Source: UBA3537 sp045561735 (lineage in GTDB: Bacteria; Bacteroidota; Bacteroidia; Flavobacteriales; Flavobacteriaceae). From it: a stretch of DNA of 60,474 nucleotides. The notes below the pieces were generated by a model. The model searched no databases. It was not told where the DNA came from and saw only the letters and a program-made list of their open reading frames with translations. Position numbers and translations under genes: made by a program. The stretch lies in assembly GCA_045561735.1 (NCBI GenBank), contig JBJKXC010000001.1:1-60474 (forward strand), written 5' to 3'. This document shows positions 17,179 through 25,327 of the stretch, one piece after another (the first letter of the stretch is position 1; each line of letters begins with the position of its first letter).

Positions 17179-17245
17179 CGAAATATTAGTCTCACCTATT
17201 CTTTTTTTAGATGATTAATATTATTGTAGATTTACGTCTAATTTT

Positions 17246-20200
17246 ATGCCATTGGACCCTTTTAATGAAATTCAAGCCAAACTCGACAAGTTCATAAGGC
17301 GCTATTATTTAAGCGCTCTTATACGGGGCGGTATGTTGTTTTTTGGGTTTGGAATGTTGTATGCGCTTTTCTGGGTTTTTATTGAACATTTTTTTTGGCT
17401 CCCATCAACAGGGAGGGGTCTTGTTTTTTGGTGTCTCTTAGCTTTTGAGACGTTTCTATTTTACAACCTTATTTTTGTCCCCGCCACCAAATATTTTAAG
17501 ATTAAAAACGGCATTGACAGCCAAGAAGCGGCGGCATTAATTGGCGCTGCCTTTCCTGAGATTAAAGACAAGCTGCTCAATACAATTCAAATCAAAACGC
17601 AGGGGGACTCAGAGCTTGTTTTGGCAAGCATTCAGCAAAAAACACTTCAATTCAATCCGTTTTCATTTGAGCGCGCCGTTAAACTTAAGGACAATTTAAA
17701 GTATTTGAAATACGCCATCGCCCCACTTTTAATCTTAGCGCCATTTTATTTGTTTGGCAAAGAAGACAGTCTTGAGAAAAGTTTTAAACGGATGGTGGAC
17801 TATAAGACCACTTATATCGCGCCACCACCGTTCTTTTTCCATATTTCAAATAACACCCTTCAAACTATTGAGGGCGTTGCTTTTGAGCTTTGGGTTGACA
17901 TTAAAGGAGAGGTTATTCCAGAAGCAGCACAGATTCAGTTTGACAATCAAACCTTCTTTTTAAAAACTCTCAACAACCGCCGCTTTCTATTTGAATTCTC
18001 CCAACCTAAAAAGGATATTCATTTTCAACTCTTTTCAGGAGACATCAGGTCTAACCCCCACACTTTAAAAGTGATTAAAGCTCCCAAAATAATTGGCTCC
18101 AAGCTTGCGATGAAATTCCCCCAATACACTAAGAAAAAGAATACAACGGTTTCAAATTTTGGAAACATTACAGTACCAGAAGGCACTGTCTTGAGCTGGC
18201 TACTATCGGCTGCCGCCACAGACACCATCTCATTTATTGAAGGCCCTAAAACCGAATATTTTAAAAAAAAGGGGGACCAGTTTCTGCTGTCTCGCTCCGT
18301 TTACGCGGACCTGGATTACCGCATAACAACCAACAACACGCTTTTAAAAAATCACGAAATCTTGGATTTCACAGTGCGCGCAATTAAAGACATGCCACCA
18401 GAAATTAAAATTCAAGCTCAAACCACAAACACGCTGGATGAAGCGCTGTTTTTTTATGGTCAAATGAGTGATGATTACGGAATAACATCTTTAAACTTAA
18501 ACTATTTTCCAAGAGGCAGAAAGGACTTAAGAAAAACAATAGAGATTTCCAATTTCAACAAAGACAACCTCGACTTTTCTTATGCTTTCCCGAATAATAT
18601 TGATCTCATTCCAGACACGACTTATGATTTGTATTTCGAGGCCTTTGACAACTACCCTTTTCCCAAACCAAACAGCACAAGGTCTAGGGTATTCTCTTTT
18701 AGAAACAAAAGCCAACAAACTTTAAAATTAGACCAATTAAGCAAGCAAAAGAACGCGCTTGACGACCTTGAAAAGGCCTTTTCAAAGACTGAGCAACAAG
18801 AAGCTGTTTTGGAGTCTTTAAAGCAAAACCAGCAACAAAAGGACGCGCTTACCTTCAACGACCGAGAAAAAATAAAAGCGTTTTTAGAGCGTCAAAAGCA
18901 GCAGGATGAGATTATAAAAAACTATAATAAAAAAATGGACCAGGCCTTGGAACAAATTGATAAAGACACGCCGAGTTCTTTAAGAGAGGCACTAAAAGAC
19001 CGACTTGCTCGCCAAAACAAACAACTGGAACAAGACGAAAAACTTTTAAACGAACTAAAGGACCTCGTTAAGGACCTAGCAAAGGAAGATTTGATGAAAC
19101 GCTTAGAAGACATGGCTAAGCAAAACAAAAGCAAACAAAGGAGCCTTGAGCAAATGCTTGAATTAACCAAGCGATATTACGTTAAACAAAAGGCTAAACA
19201 GATTCAAAAAGATTTAGAGGCCTTAGGCGAAAAACAGCGGAGCTTATCAGACAGGGAGGCGGCCGAAAACACTTCAGAAAACCAGGACGATATCAACAAG
19301 GCGTTTAATAGGCTGGCAGAACAGCTCGAACAGCTGCGAGAAAAGAACAAAGAGTTGTCAAGGCCAACCGCTATACCCGACACATCAATTGAAGAGCGCT
19401 CAATTAAAAACGACCAGGCGGATGCAAAGAAACAGCTGCAACAAAACGAACAGCAAGAAGGCTCAAATAAGGAACAAAGCCCAATAAAAAAAGCCCAGAA
19501 AGCTCAAAAGAAAGCAGCCCTCAAAATGCTCCAACTGGCAAGTCAAATGGCGCAAAAAATATCCGGGGGCGGCCAAAAACAAATGCAAGAGGATGTTGAT
19601 ATGCTTCGCCAAATTCTAGACAATCTTTTGCTTTTTTCTTTTGAACAAGAAGTGTTAATGCAGCGCTTTAAATCCAGCCAAGGGCAACAGCTTGAGTACG
19701 CGGCCAATATGGTTGACCAAAAAAACATACGAACCCATTTTGAACACGTAGATGACAGCCTATTTGTAATATCCTTACGCCAACCAAGCATTGCCGAAAA
19801 AGTCAACAAAGAGATATCTAATGTCTATTACAACATCGATAAGTCTCTTGAGCTCTTTTCGGAAAATCAAGCCTTTCAAGCCGCAGGCGCCCAACAATAC
19901 GCTGTAACAGCCACCAACAACCTGGCAGATATGCTTAGCAATGTGCTAAACTCTATGGAAATGCAAATGGAAATGTCCCCAGGCAAAGGGGAGGGAGACA
20001 TGCAATTGCCAGACATTATCATGAGCCAAGAAGAGCTCCAAAACCAAGCGGGCAATGAACAAAAGCGCCAAGAGGAAGGCCCTAGTAGCGGGTCAGAGGG
20101 CGAACATAAAGAGGGTGAAGACAGTTCAGGGCCCCAAAAGAACAACAAGGACAATAATGGAAAAATGCCCAGCCAAAGCCAGGGTGAGGGGGCTGACCAT

Positions 20201-20677
20201 AGCAATGGAAAATCAGGGTCTAACAGTAAACAAGGAGCTTCGGGTGCTTTTCCTGATTCCGAAGAATCAAGCGAAGCACTAATGCGGCTCTATCAAAAAC
20301 AAAATGACTTGCGCCAATCATTAGAACGCCTTCTAAAGGAAAAGGGCTATAGCCCAGAAGGAAACACAGCTCTTGAGATGATGAAAAAACTAGAGCAAAG
20401 CCTTATTAATCAAGGGGTTAGCGCCCAAACACAGGCAGAAATGCAAGCCCTAAAGTACCAGCTACTTAAATTAGAGCGCGCCCTAAAAAAGCAAGGCATA
20501 GACACTCGCCGCCAATCAAACACAAATACTGATGCTTTTGACCCTCAGGCCCCAGCCCTATTTGATTCTCCTCAGCAAAAACTCAACACCAAGGAACAGC
20601 TCAACCGGCAAACACTGCCTTTGAGACAAGACTATAAAAAGCGAATACAAGACTATTTTAAATTGAAATATGATTAA
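17246..20677 (+). CDS. DUF4175-family large membrane protein
   Basis: This 1143-residue protein belongs to a Bacteroidota-specific family annotated as DUF4175, recognised from its start (PFNEIQAKLDKFIRRYYLSA) and its position before ybeY and mnmG. Residues about 24-75 hold two membrane helices and about 155-170 a third (YAIAPLLILAPFYLFG). A beta-rich, probably periplasmic segment follows (residues 190-480). Then comes a long coiled-coil region rich in Gln, Lys and Glu (about 495-760), a second helical stretch, and a low-complexity Gly/Ser/Gln/Asn linker (about 910-1010). A helical tail with FDSPQQ...YKKRIQDYFKL ends it. No catalytic motif is visible. Its function is unknown, though the shape suggests an envelope scaffold. 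Its end overlaps ybeY by eight bases. Confidence 0.8.
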   Translation: MPLDPFNEIQAKLDKFIRRYYLSALIRGGMLFFGFGMLYALFWVFIEHFFWLPSTGRGLVFWCLLAFETFLFYNLIFVPATKYFKIKNGIDSQEAAALIGAAFPEIKDKLLNTIQIKTQGDSELVLASIQQKTLQFNPFSFERAVKLKDNLKYLKYAIAPLLILAPFYLFGKEDSLEKSFKRMVDYKTTYIAPPPFFFHISNNTLQTIEGVAFELWVDIKGEVIPEAAQIQFDNQTFFLKTLNNRRFLFEFSQPKKDIHFQLFSGDIRSNPHTLKVIKAPKIIGSKLAMKFPQYTKKKNTTVSNFGNITVPEGTVLSWLLSAAATDTISFIEGPKTEYFKKKGDQFLLSRSVYADLDYRITTNNTLLKNHEILDFTVRAIKDMPPEIKIQAQTTNTLDEALFFYGQMSDDYGITSLNLNYFPRGRKDLRKTIEISNFNKDNLDFSYAFPNNIDLIPDTTYDLYFEAFDNYPFPKPNSTRSRVFSFRNKSQQTLKLDQLSKQKNALDDLEKAFSKTEQQEAVLESLKQNQQQKDALTFNDREKIKAFLERQKQQDEIIKNYNKKMDQALEQIDKDTPSSLREALKDRLARQNKQLEQDEKLLNELKDLVKDLAKEDLMKRLEDMAKQNKSKQRSLEQMLELTKRYYVKQKAKQIQKDLEALGEKQRSLSDREAAENTSENQDDINKAFNRLAEQLEQLREKNKELSRPTAIPDTSIEERSIKNDQADAKKQLQQNEQQEGSNKEQSPIKKAQKAQKKAALKMLQLASQMAQKISGGGQKQMQEDVDMLRQILDNLLLFSFEQEVLMQRFKSSQGQQLEYAANMVDQKNIRTHFEHVDDSLFVISLRQPSIAEKVNKEISNVYYNIDKSLELFSENQAFQAAGAQQYAVTATNNLADMLSNVLNSMEMQMEMSPGKGEGDMQLPDIIMSQEELQNQAGNEQKRQEEGPSSGSEGEHKEGEDSSGPQKNNKDNNGKMPSQSQGEGADHSNGKSGSNSKQGASGAFPDSEESSEALMRLYQKQNDLRQSLERLLKEKGYSPEGNTALEMMKKLEQSLINQGVSAQTQAEMQALKYQLLKLERALKKQGIDTRRQSNTNTDAFDPQAPALFDSPQQKLNTKEQLNRQTLPLRQDYKKRIQDYFKLKYD

Positions 20678-21086
20678 TTTTATAACAGAAGAGGCGTTTA
20701 AGGTCGACAAGCCAGAGGCCTATAAGAGGTGGATCTTTGATGTAATTGAAAACGAATCTTTTGAGCTCGGCGAATTGTCGTTTCTGTTTTGTGATGACGC
20801 CCATCTACACAAACTTAATGTTGAGTTTTTAAACCACGACACGCTAACAGACATTCTAACTTTTGAGTACAATGTCGGAAATAAGATTCATGGGGATATA
20901 TGCATTTCAACAGAACGGATTCGCGAGAACGCAGCGCATCATGGCGTATCGTTTTTGAATGAACTGGCCAGGGTCATGATTCATGGTGTTTTACACTTGT
21001 GCGGCTACAAAGACGCTAATGAAAATGAAAAGATAATCATGCGCAACAAAGAGGAGTTCTATTTGTCTCAATTATTTTCTGAATAG
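20670..21086 (+). CDS. ybeY: Endoribonuclease YbeY
   Basis: This 138-residue protein is a UPF0054/YbeY metalloprotein involved in rRNA 3'-end maturation and ribosome quality control. The core is DTLTDILTFEYN, HGDICISTERI and the metal site HGVLHLCGYKD. In the E. coli pattern the third ligand is His (HGxxHLxGYDH). Here that position is Asp (KD), which I recall as usual in Bacteroidota members. The start overlaps the end of the DUF4175 gene, and 52 bases follow before mnmG. Confidence 0.9.
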   Translation: MINFITEEAFKVDKPEAYKRWIFDVIENESFELGELSFLFCDDAHLHKLNVEFLNHDTLTDILTFEYNVGNKIHGDICISTERIRENAAHHGVSFLNELARVMIHGVLHLCGYKDANENEKIIMRNKEEFYLSQLFSE

Positions 21087-21093
21087 ATAACCG

Positions 21094-21101
21094 TATATTT
21101 G
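21094..21101 (+). promoter_or_regulatory. -7 element for mnmG
   Basis: TATATTTG matches TAnnTTTG and lies 8 bases before a parS-type palindrome and 37 before the mnmG ATG. No clear -33 box is seen. Transcription from it would start at the edge of, or inside, the palindrome. Confidence 0.5.
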
Positions 21102-21108
21102 CAAAAAA

Positions 21109-21126
21109 TTGTTCCACGTGGAACAA
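21109..21126. promoter_or_regulatory. parS-type palindrome upstream of mnmG
   Basis: TTGTTCCACGTGGAACAA is an 18-bp perfect palindrome whose 16-bp core TGTTCCACGTGGAACA differs from the classic parS TGTTTCACGTGAAACA only at two symmetric positions. The C/G variant is known among chromosomal ParB sites. It lies in the mnmG 5' leader, 12 bases before the ATG. Chromosomal parS sites cluster near the origin, and mnmG is a common origin neighbour. Confidence 0.8.
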
Positions 21127-21138
21127 TAAACACAAGAC

Positions 21139-23010
21139 ATGTTTGACAAGGATTATGATGTTATTGTTGTAGGTGGGGGCCACGCAGGCAGCGAGGCCGC
21201 AGCCGCGGCTGCCAACATGGGCAGCAGTACTTTACTGGTCACCATGAACCTTCAAAACATCGCTCAAATGTCCTGCAACCCTGCCATGGGCGGGATTGCC
21301 AAGGGTCAGATTGTAAGAGAAATTGATGCCCTGGGTGGCTATAGCGGCATTGTGAGCGACACTTCTGCCATACAGTTTAAAATGCTTAATAAGTCCAAAG
21401 GGCCCGCCATGTGGAGCCCTAGGGTTCAGAGTGACCGTATGCGTTTTGCAGAGGATTGGCGGCTTATGTTAGAACAGACTCAAAACCTTGATTTTTACCA
21501 AGAAATGGTCACAGGTATTTTGATTAAAGGCGGGCGCTGTGTTGGTGTTAAGACGTCTTTAGGGCTTGAGATAAGCGCGCGCGCTGTAGTACTCACCAAT
21601 GGCACTTTTTTAAATGGACTTATACACATAGGCGACAAGAATTTTGGAGGCGGCCGCGCAGGCGAAAAAGCGGCTACCGGAATTACTGAGCAGCTGATTA
21701 GCCTAGGTTTTGATTCTGGCCGCATGAAAACAGGGACCCCTCCAAGAGTGGACGGCCGCTCTTTGGATTTTTCTAAAATGATTGAGCAACCAGGCGATCA
21801 CAGCCCTAAAAAGTTTTCTTATCTCGACACAACCACCCCCTTAAAGTCTCAGCGCTCTTGCCATATGACCTATACCAGCAATGAGGTTCATAGCCTACTA
21901 AAAGAGGGCTTTGACAGGTCCCCAATGTTCAACGGCAGAATCCAAAGTATTGGCCCTAGATACTGTCCCTCTATAGAAGACAAAATTAGCCGTTTTGCAG
22001 ACAAAGAGCGACACCAAATTTTTGTTGAGCCAGAAGGCTGGAATACGGTTGAGTATTATATAAATGGGTTCTCTACCTCTTTGCCTGAAGAAGTTCAGTT
22101 TAAAGCCTTGAGGGTTGTAAAGGGCTTTGAAAAAGTCCGTTTTTTTAGACCTGGCTACGCGATAGAGTATGATTACTTCCCCCCGACTCAACTCACCCAT
22201 TCTTTAGAGACAAAGATAATTGATCACTTGTTTTTTGCTGGACAAATTAATGGGACAACAGGCTATGAAGAAGCTGCCTCCCAAGGACTTATGGCAGGCA
22301 TAAACGCCAGCCTCTCCGTCAAAAACAAGGAACCTTTTGTGCTCCGTAGAGACGAGGCTTATATAGGTGTTTTAATTGATGATCTCATTACCAAAGGAAC
22401 CGAAGAGCCCTACAGGATGTTTACTTCTAGAGCTGAATACAGAACATTGTTAAGGCAAGATAATGCCGACATTCGCCTAACTCAAAAAGGATTCGACTTA
22501 GGAGTCGCCAGCCAAAAACGGCTAACTCGTATGCGACAAAAACTACAAAAATCAGAAAAACTAATATCTTTTTTTAGAAAACAAAGTGTCAAGCCCGAAG
22601 TAGCCAACCCTGTCTTGCAGCAGAAGGAATCAGCGGCAATTCGCCAATCCAACAAAGTATTCAAAATTTTCTCCAGACCCAATATTACTATGGACGATGT
22701 TTTACAATTCCCAGAAGTTAAGGATTTTGTTAATAAGGAGCGGTTCGACGATGAAACAATTGAACAGGCCGAAATTCAAATCAAGTACTCGGGCTATATC
22801 AATAAAGAAAAAAATAACGCAGACAAGCTTACAAGGCTGGAATACGTAAAAATCCCCCAAGGCTTTAACTATTCACAAATTAAATCTATGAGTCTTGAAG
22901 CAAGAGAAAAACTTAATGCTATACAACCCAAAACAGTTGCCCAAGCCTCTAGGATTAGCGGCGTATCACCAAACGATATCTCAGTTTTGTTGGTGTATAT
23001 GGGGCGCTAA
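21139..23010 (+). CDS. mnmG: tRNA-modification enzyme MnmG (GidA)
   Basis: This 623-residue FAD enzyme works with MnmE to install the carboxymethylaminomethyl group at U34 of certain tRNAs. The N-terminal dinucleotide-binding motif VIVVGGGHAGSEAAAAAANM is clear. The family blocks MSCNPAMGGIAKGQIVREID, GLIHIGDKNFGGGRAGEKAA and MKTGTPPRVD follow, then GYEEAASQGLMAGINA and FTSRAEYRTLLRQDNADIRLT. The C-terminal MnmE-binding part ends normally. The gene is flanked on both sides by identical parS-type palindromes. Confidence 0.96.
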   Translation: MFDKDYDVIVVGGGHAGSEAAAAAANMGSSTLLVTMNLQNIAQMSCNPAMGGIAKGQIVREIDALGGYSGIVSDTSAIQFKMLNKSKGPAMWSPRVQSDRMRFAEDWRLMLEQTQNLDFYQEMVTGILIKGGRCVGVKTSLGLEISARAVVLTNGTFLNGLIHIGDKNFGGGRAGEKAATGITEQLISLGFDSGRMKTGTPPRVDGRSLDFSKMIEQPGDHSPKKFSYLDTTTPLKSQRSCHMTYTSNEVHSLLKEGFDRSPMFNGRIQSIGPRYCPSIEDKISRFADKERHQIFVEPEGWNTVEYYINGFSTSLPEEVQFKALRVVKGFEKVRFFRPGYAIEYDYFPPTQLTHSLETKIIDHLFFAGQINGTTGYEEAASQGLMAGINASLSVKNKEPFVLRRDEAYIGVLIDDLITKGTEEPYRMFTSRAEYRTLLRQDNADIRLTQKGFDLGVASQKRLTRMRQKLQKSEKLISFFRKQSVKPEVANPVLQQKESAAIRQSNKVFKIFSRPNITMDDVLQFPEVKDFVNKERFDDETIEQAEIQIKYSGYINKEKNNADKLTRLEYVKIPQGFNYSQIKSMSLEAREKLNAIQPKTVAQASRISGVSPNDISVLLVYMGR

Positions 23011-23030
23011 GTGTAGATCTTTTTCTAAAT

Positions 23031-23048
23031 TTGTTCCACGTGGAACAA
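23031..23048. promoter_or_regulatory. parS-type palindrome at the methyltransferase start
   Basis: TTGTTCCACGTGGAACAA, identical over 18 bases to the site at 21109-21126, lies 1.92 kb away on the other side of mnmG. Here it forms the first six codons of the methyltransferase gene, including its TTG start. Confidence 0.8.
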
Positions 23049-23909
23049 AAAAATAAGCAAAACAAGTTTTTTCTTAAATCGAAGGACTACGCTATCACAG
23101 GCGAGCCTTTTGATCTGTGTTATTGCGACATACCCGAGCTGCTCGTTACCTCACCGCAGCCACCCGTAGAGTCTTTGTTAAATTATTATAAAAGCGACAA
23201 CTACATTTCCCATGCGAAGGCAAAAAAAACACTGTTTCAAGTTATTTATTTTTCAGTTCGAGCGATAACATTGCGCCAAAAGCTCAAATGGGTTTCAAGC
23301 TATAAAAGCAACGGCAATAGAATTTTAGATTTTGGCGCAGGCGTAGGAAATTTCGTGAGGGCTGCTCAAAATAAAGGGTGGGATTGCGTCGGTATTGAGC
23401 CTAACATTAAGGCGCGCACTACAGCCAATGTAAAAAAACATAATACAGTTTACCCTGCAGACCACCTCAAAACACTTTTACCTAACAGTCAGGCAGTAAT
23501 AACTTTGTGGCATGTATTGGAGCATTTGCCAAATCCAGAGCGCGAAATAACAATATTCAAGAGTCTGCTAAGGCCCTCAGGCCGCTTGGTAGTCGCCGTT
23601 CCAAACTTTAAAAGCTATGACGCTCAGCATTTTAAAAGTTACTGGGCCGCCTATGACCTTCCAAGGCATTTATGGCACTTTTCTAAGGAATCTATCTCGA
23701 CCTTGTTTGAAGATTTTGACATGGAGATAGAATGCATTTACCCTATGATTTTTGATTCATTTTATGTGAGCTTACTTTCAACGAAATATCAATCGGGCCG
23801 AATGAAAATTATAAAAGGCCTTGCCATTGGCTTGCTTTCAAACATCAAAGCATATTTTAGCGGAGAATATTCTTCCTTGGTTTTTGTTATAAAAAACAAG
23901 AATACTTAA
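23031..23909 (+). CDS. Class I SAM-dependent methyltransferase
   Basis: The 292-residue protein has a methyltransferase domain with motif I ILDFGAGVGNFVRAAQNKGW, then CVGIEPN (acidic motif II) and VITLWHVLEHLPNPE, as in the Methyltransf_23 (UbiG/BioC-like) group. The N-terminal CKDY/KSKDYAITGEPFDL region is typical of Bacteroidota relatives. The substrate is unknown. The only good start is the TTG at 23031, and this TTG together with the next codons (TTC CAC GTG GAA CAA, giving FHVEQ) is itself the second parS-type palindrome. The nearest in-frame ATG is far inside the conserved domain. It follows mnmG by 20 bases. Confidence 0.82.
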   Translation: MFHVEQKNKQNKFFLKSKDYAITGEPFDLCYCDIPELLVTSPQPPVESLLNYYKSDNYISHAKAKKTLFQVIYFSVRAITLRQKLKWVSSYKSNGNRILDFGAGVGNFVRAAQNKGWDCVGIEPNIKARTTANVKKHNTVYPADHLKTLLPNSQAVITLWHVLEHLPNPEREITIFKSLLRPSGRLVVAVPNFKSYDAQHFKSYWAAYDLPRHLWHFSKESISTLFEDFDMEIECIYPMIFDSFYVSLLSTKYQSGRMKIIKGLAIGLLSNIKAYFSGEYSSLVFVIKNKNT

Positions 23910-23999
23910 AATTAGACGATTTAAGCCGTTTTTTTAAATCCTGTCTCTAAACTATATGACCCAAAACATTAGCGCCTGCAAAATAGACTTATTTAAAGG

Positions 24000-24037
24000 C
24001 CGATGTAATAATAAAAAACTATTGCCTCGGTGTTTTT
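24000..24037 (+). terminator. Possible weak terminator after the methyltransferase
   Basis: CCGA...AATA and TATT...TCGG form an interrupted hairpin followed by TGTTTTT in the 140-base gap between two convergent genes. The stem is imperfect. Confidence 0.3.
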
Positions 24038-24049
24038 GATAGGTGTTTC

Positions 24050-25171
24050 TTATTGTTCTATGTGTAGCAGGCGTGTTAGCTTAATTGAGAGATCGATCAG
24101 TATGATTTTTCCATTTCCATTTCTTTCAATGTGGTATATAGCATCCTCAATTTCACGACTTATACCTTCAATGTTTGCAGAACCAATAAATAAAGAGAAT
24201 TTTTCAAATGAAAAGGAGGGGTCATGTATTTTTAGCGACACCATTTCTTCAGCACCATAATTAAGAAGCATCGCTTGTCTAAATGCGTCTAAGCTGTAAT
24301 GCAGAAATTGTTTTTCTAATTCTCTACCGAGCTTTGCCACGCGCTCACTCCAAGAAATAAGACCGTTGATGCTTTTTTTGTCAGTTTTGGCCTTAAACGC
24401 TGTACGCACCCATTCAATAAATAGTTGCTCAAATATCAAGCTGTCTTTGTTTTCATTTATCAAGGTTAATGCGCTGCCATAGTTACCCCCTGAAACTTCT
24501 GAAACCTCTTTCGCTTTTGACGGGTCAACACCTTTTTTAATTAATGCATCAAAAATATCCTTTGGAAGCAGCGGCATGATGTGAATTGTTTGGCAGCGCG
24601 ATTGAATGGTTTTTAGGAGCCCGTTTTCTTCTTCTGTAAGTAACAATATAGATGTGTCTTTGTTGGGCTCCTCAATCCACTTTAAAAGCTTGTTTGCACA
24701 CGCGGCATTCATTTTTTCAGCGTGCCAAATAATAAGCACCTTATGACCACCAGAAAACGCCTTAAGCGATAGTGTCTTTATAATATCTTGCGCCTCATCA
24801 ACAGTAATTGCCCCTTGTTTGTTACCGGCATCAATATGAGCATACCATTCATTTAAATTGCCATATGCCGAAGCACCGACAAAATCCCTCCACTCCGAAA
24901 TATAGTCTTTCGAGATCCTTGTTGTTGTTGAGCCCCCCTTTTTTACAACCGGAAAATAGAAGTGTATGTCTGCGTGATTTAACGGCTTTATAACCCCTTT
25001 CGATTGGGACTCAAACGCCACAAGGTGTTGCGCATAAGCCATAGCGATTGCGAGATTGCCATGGCCGTTTTTTCCGACAAACAATTGTGCATGGGGTGTA
25101 CGCTTAGCTTCAATATTGCGAAGCAAATGCCCGGTTAATATTTTTTGCCCGATGATTTTTTCAAATGCCAT
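24050..25171 (-). CDS. holB: DNA polymerase III subunit delta'
   Basis: The 373-residue protein is a clamp-loader delta' (AAA+) subunit. It starts MAFEKIIGQKILTGHLLRN and has a P-loop-like segment QLFVGKNGHGNLAIAMAYAQ that is degenerate (GKNGHGN, no GKT/S), as expected for the non-hydrolysing delta'. The ITVDEAQDIIKTLSLKAFSG block, IIWHAEKMNAACANKLLKWI and the sensor region LLLTEEENGLLKTIQSRCQT follow. The zinc-binding cysteines of E. coli HolB are not seen, which is common in Bacteroidota. The ATG at 25171 is chosen over an upstream start that adds 28 hydrophobic residues. It is the only minus-strand gene between 17.2 and 28.9 kb. Confidence 0.9.
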   Translation of the reverse strand: MAFEKIIGQKILTGHLLRNIEAKRTPHAQLFVGKNGHGNLAIAMAYAQHLVAFESQSKGVIKPLNHADIHFYFPVVKKGGSTTTRISKDYISEWRDFVGASAYGNLNEWYAHIDAGNKQGAITVDEAQDIIKTLSLKAFSGGHKVLIIWHAEKMNAACANKLLKWIEEPNKDTSILLLTEEENGLLKTIQSRCQTIHIMPLLPKDIFDALIKKGVDPSKAKEVSEVSGGNYGSALTLINENKDSLIFEQLFIEWVRTAFKAKTDKKSINGLISWSERVAKLGRELEKQFLHYSLDAFRQAMLLNYGAEEMVSLKIHDPSFSFEKFSLFIGSANIEGISREIEDAIYHIERNGNGKIILIDLSIKLTRLLHIEQ

Positions 25172-25259
25172 TAAACAAATATAAAGTTTTCCTCTTGATG
25201 CGCTTTTGAATTGATGAAAAAGAACGATTAAATTAAATTTTAAACTTCCAAGCAAGCAA

Positions 25260-25290
25260 TTTTATCAACCTAAATAAATACTTACCTTTG
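25260..25290 (+). promoter_or_regulatory. Probable promoter for pgk
   Basis: TACCTTTG at 25283-25290 matches TAnnTTTG, with TTTT at 25260-25263 close to a -33 TTTG at 19-base spacing. The -7 box lies 37 bases before the pgk ATG. Confidence 0.45.
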
Positions 25291-25327
25291 GTGCAATTAT
25301 TTTCTGCGAACAATTAACCACAAACCT

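Noticed and set aside
18922..20205. Several open frames on the minus strand under the DUF4175 gene, rich in Ser, Leu and Cys
   Set aside because: They are complements of the coiled-coil codons (Gln, Lys, Glu) of the real gene and have no motif or start context.
20670..21086. Third YbeY metal ligand His replaced by Asp
   Set aside because: As far as I recall, Bacteroidota YbeY proteins commonly have HLCGxxD here, and the rest of the site is intact, so it is not treated as a defect.
24050..25171. Loss of the Walker A lysine-threonine in holB
   Set aside because: Delta' subunits are not required to hydrolyse ATP and often have a degenerate P-loop.
25176..25183. TATATTTG on the minus strand four bases before the holB ATG
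   Set aside because: A start of transcription from it would fall inside the coding region, and no -33 box is present.
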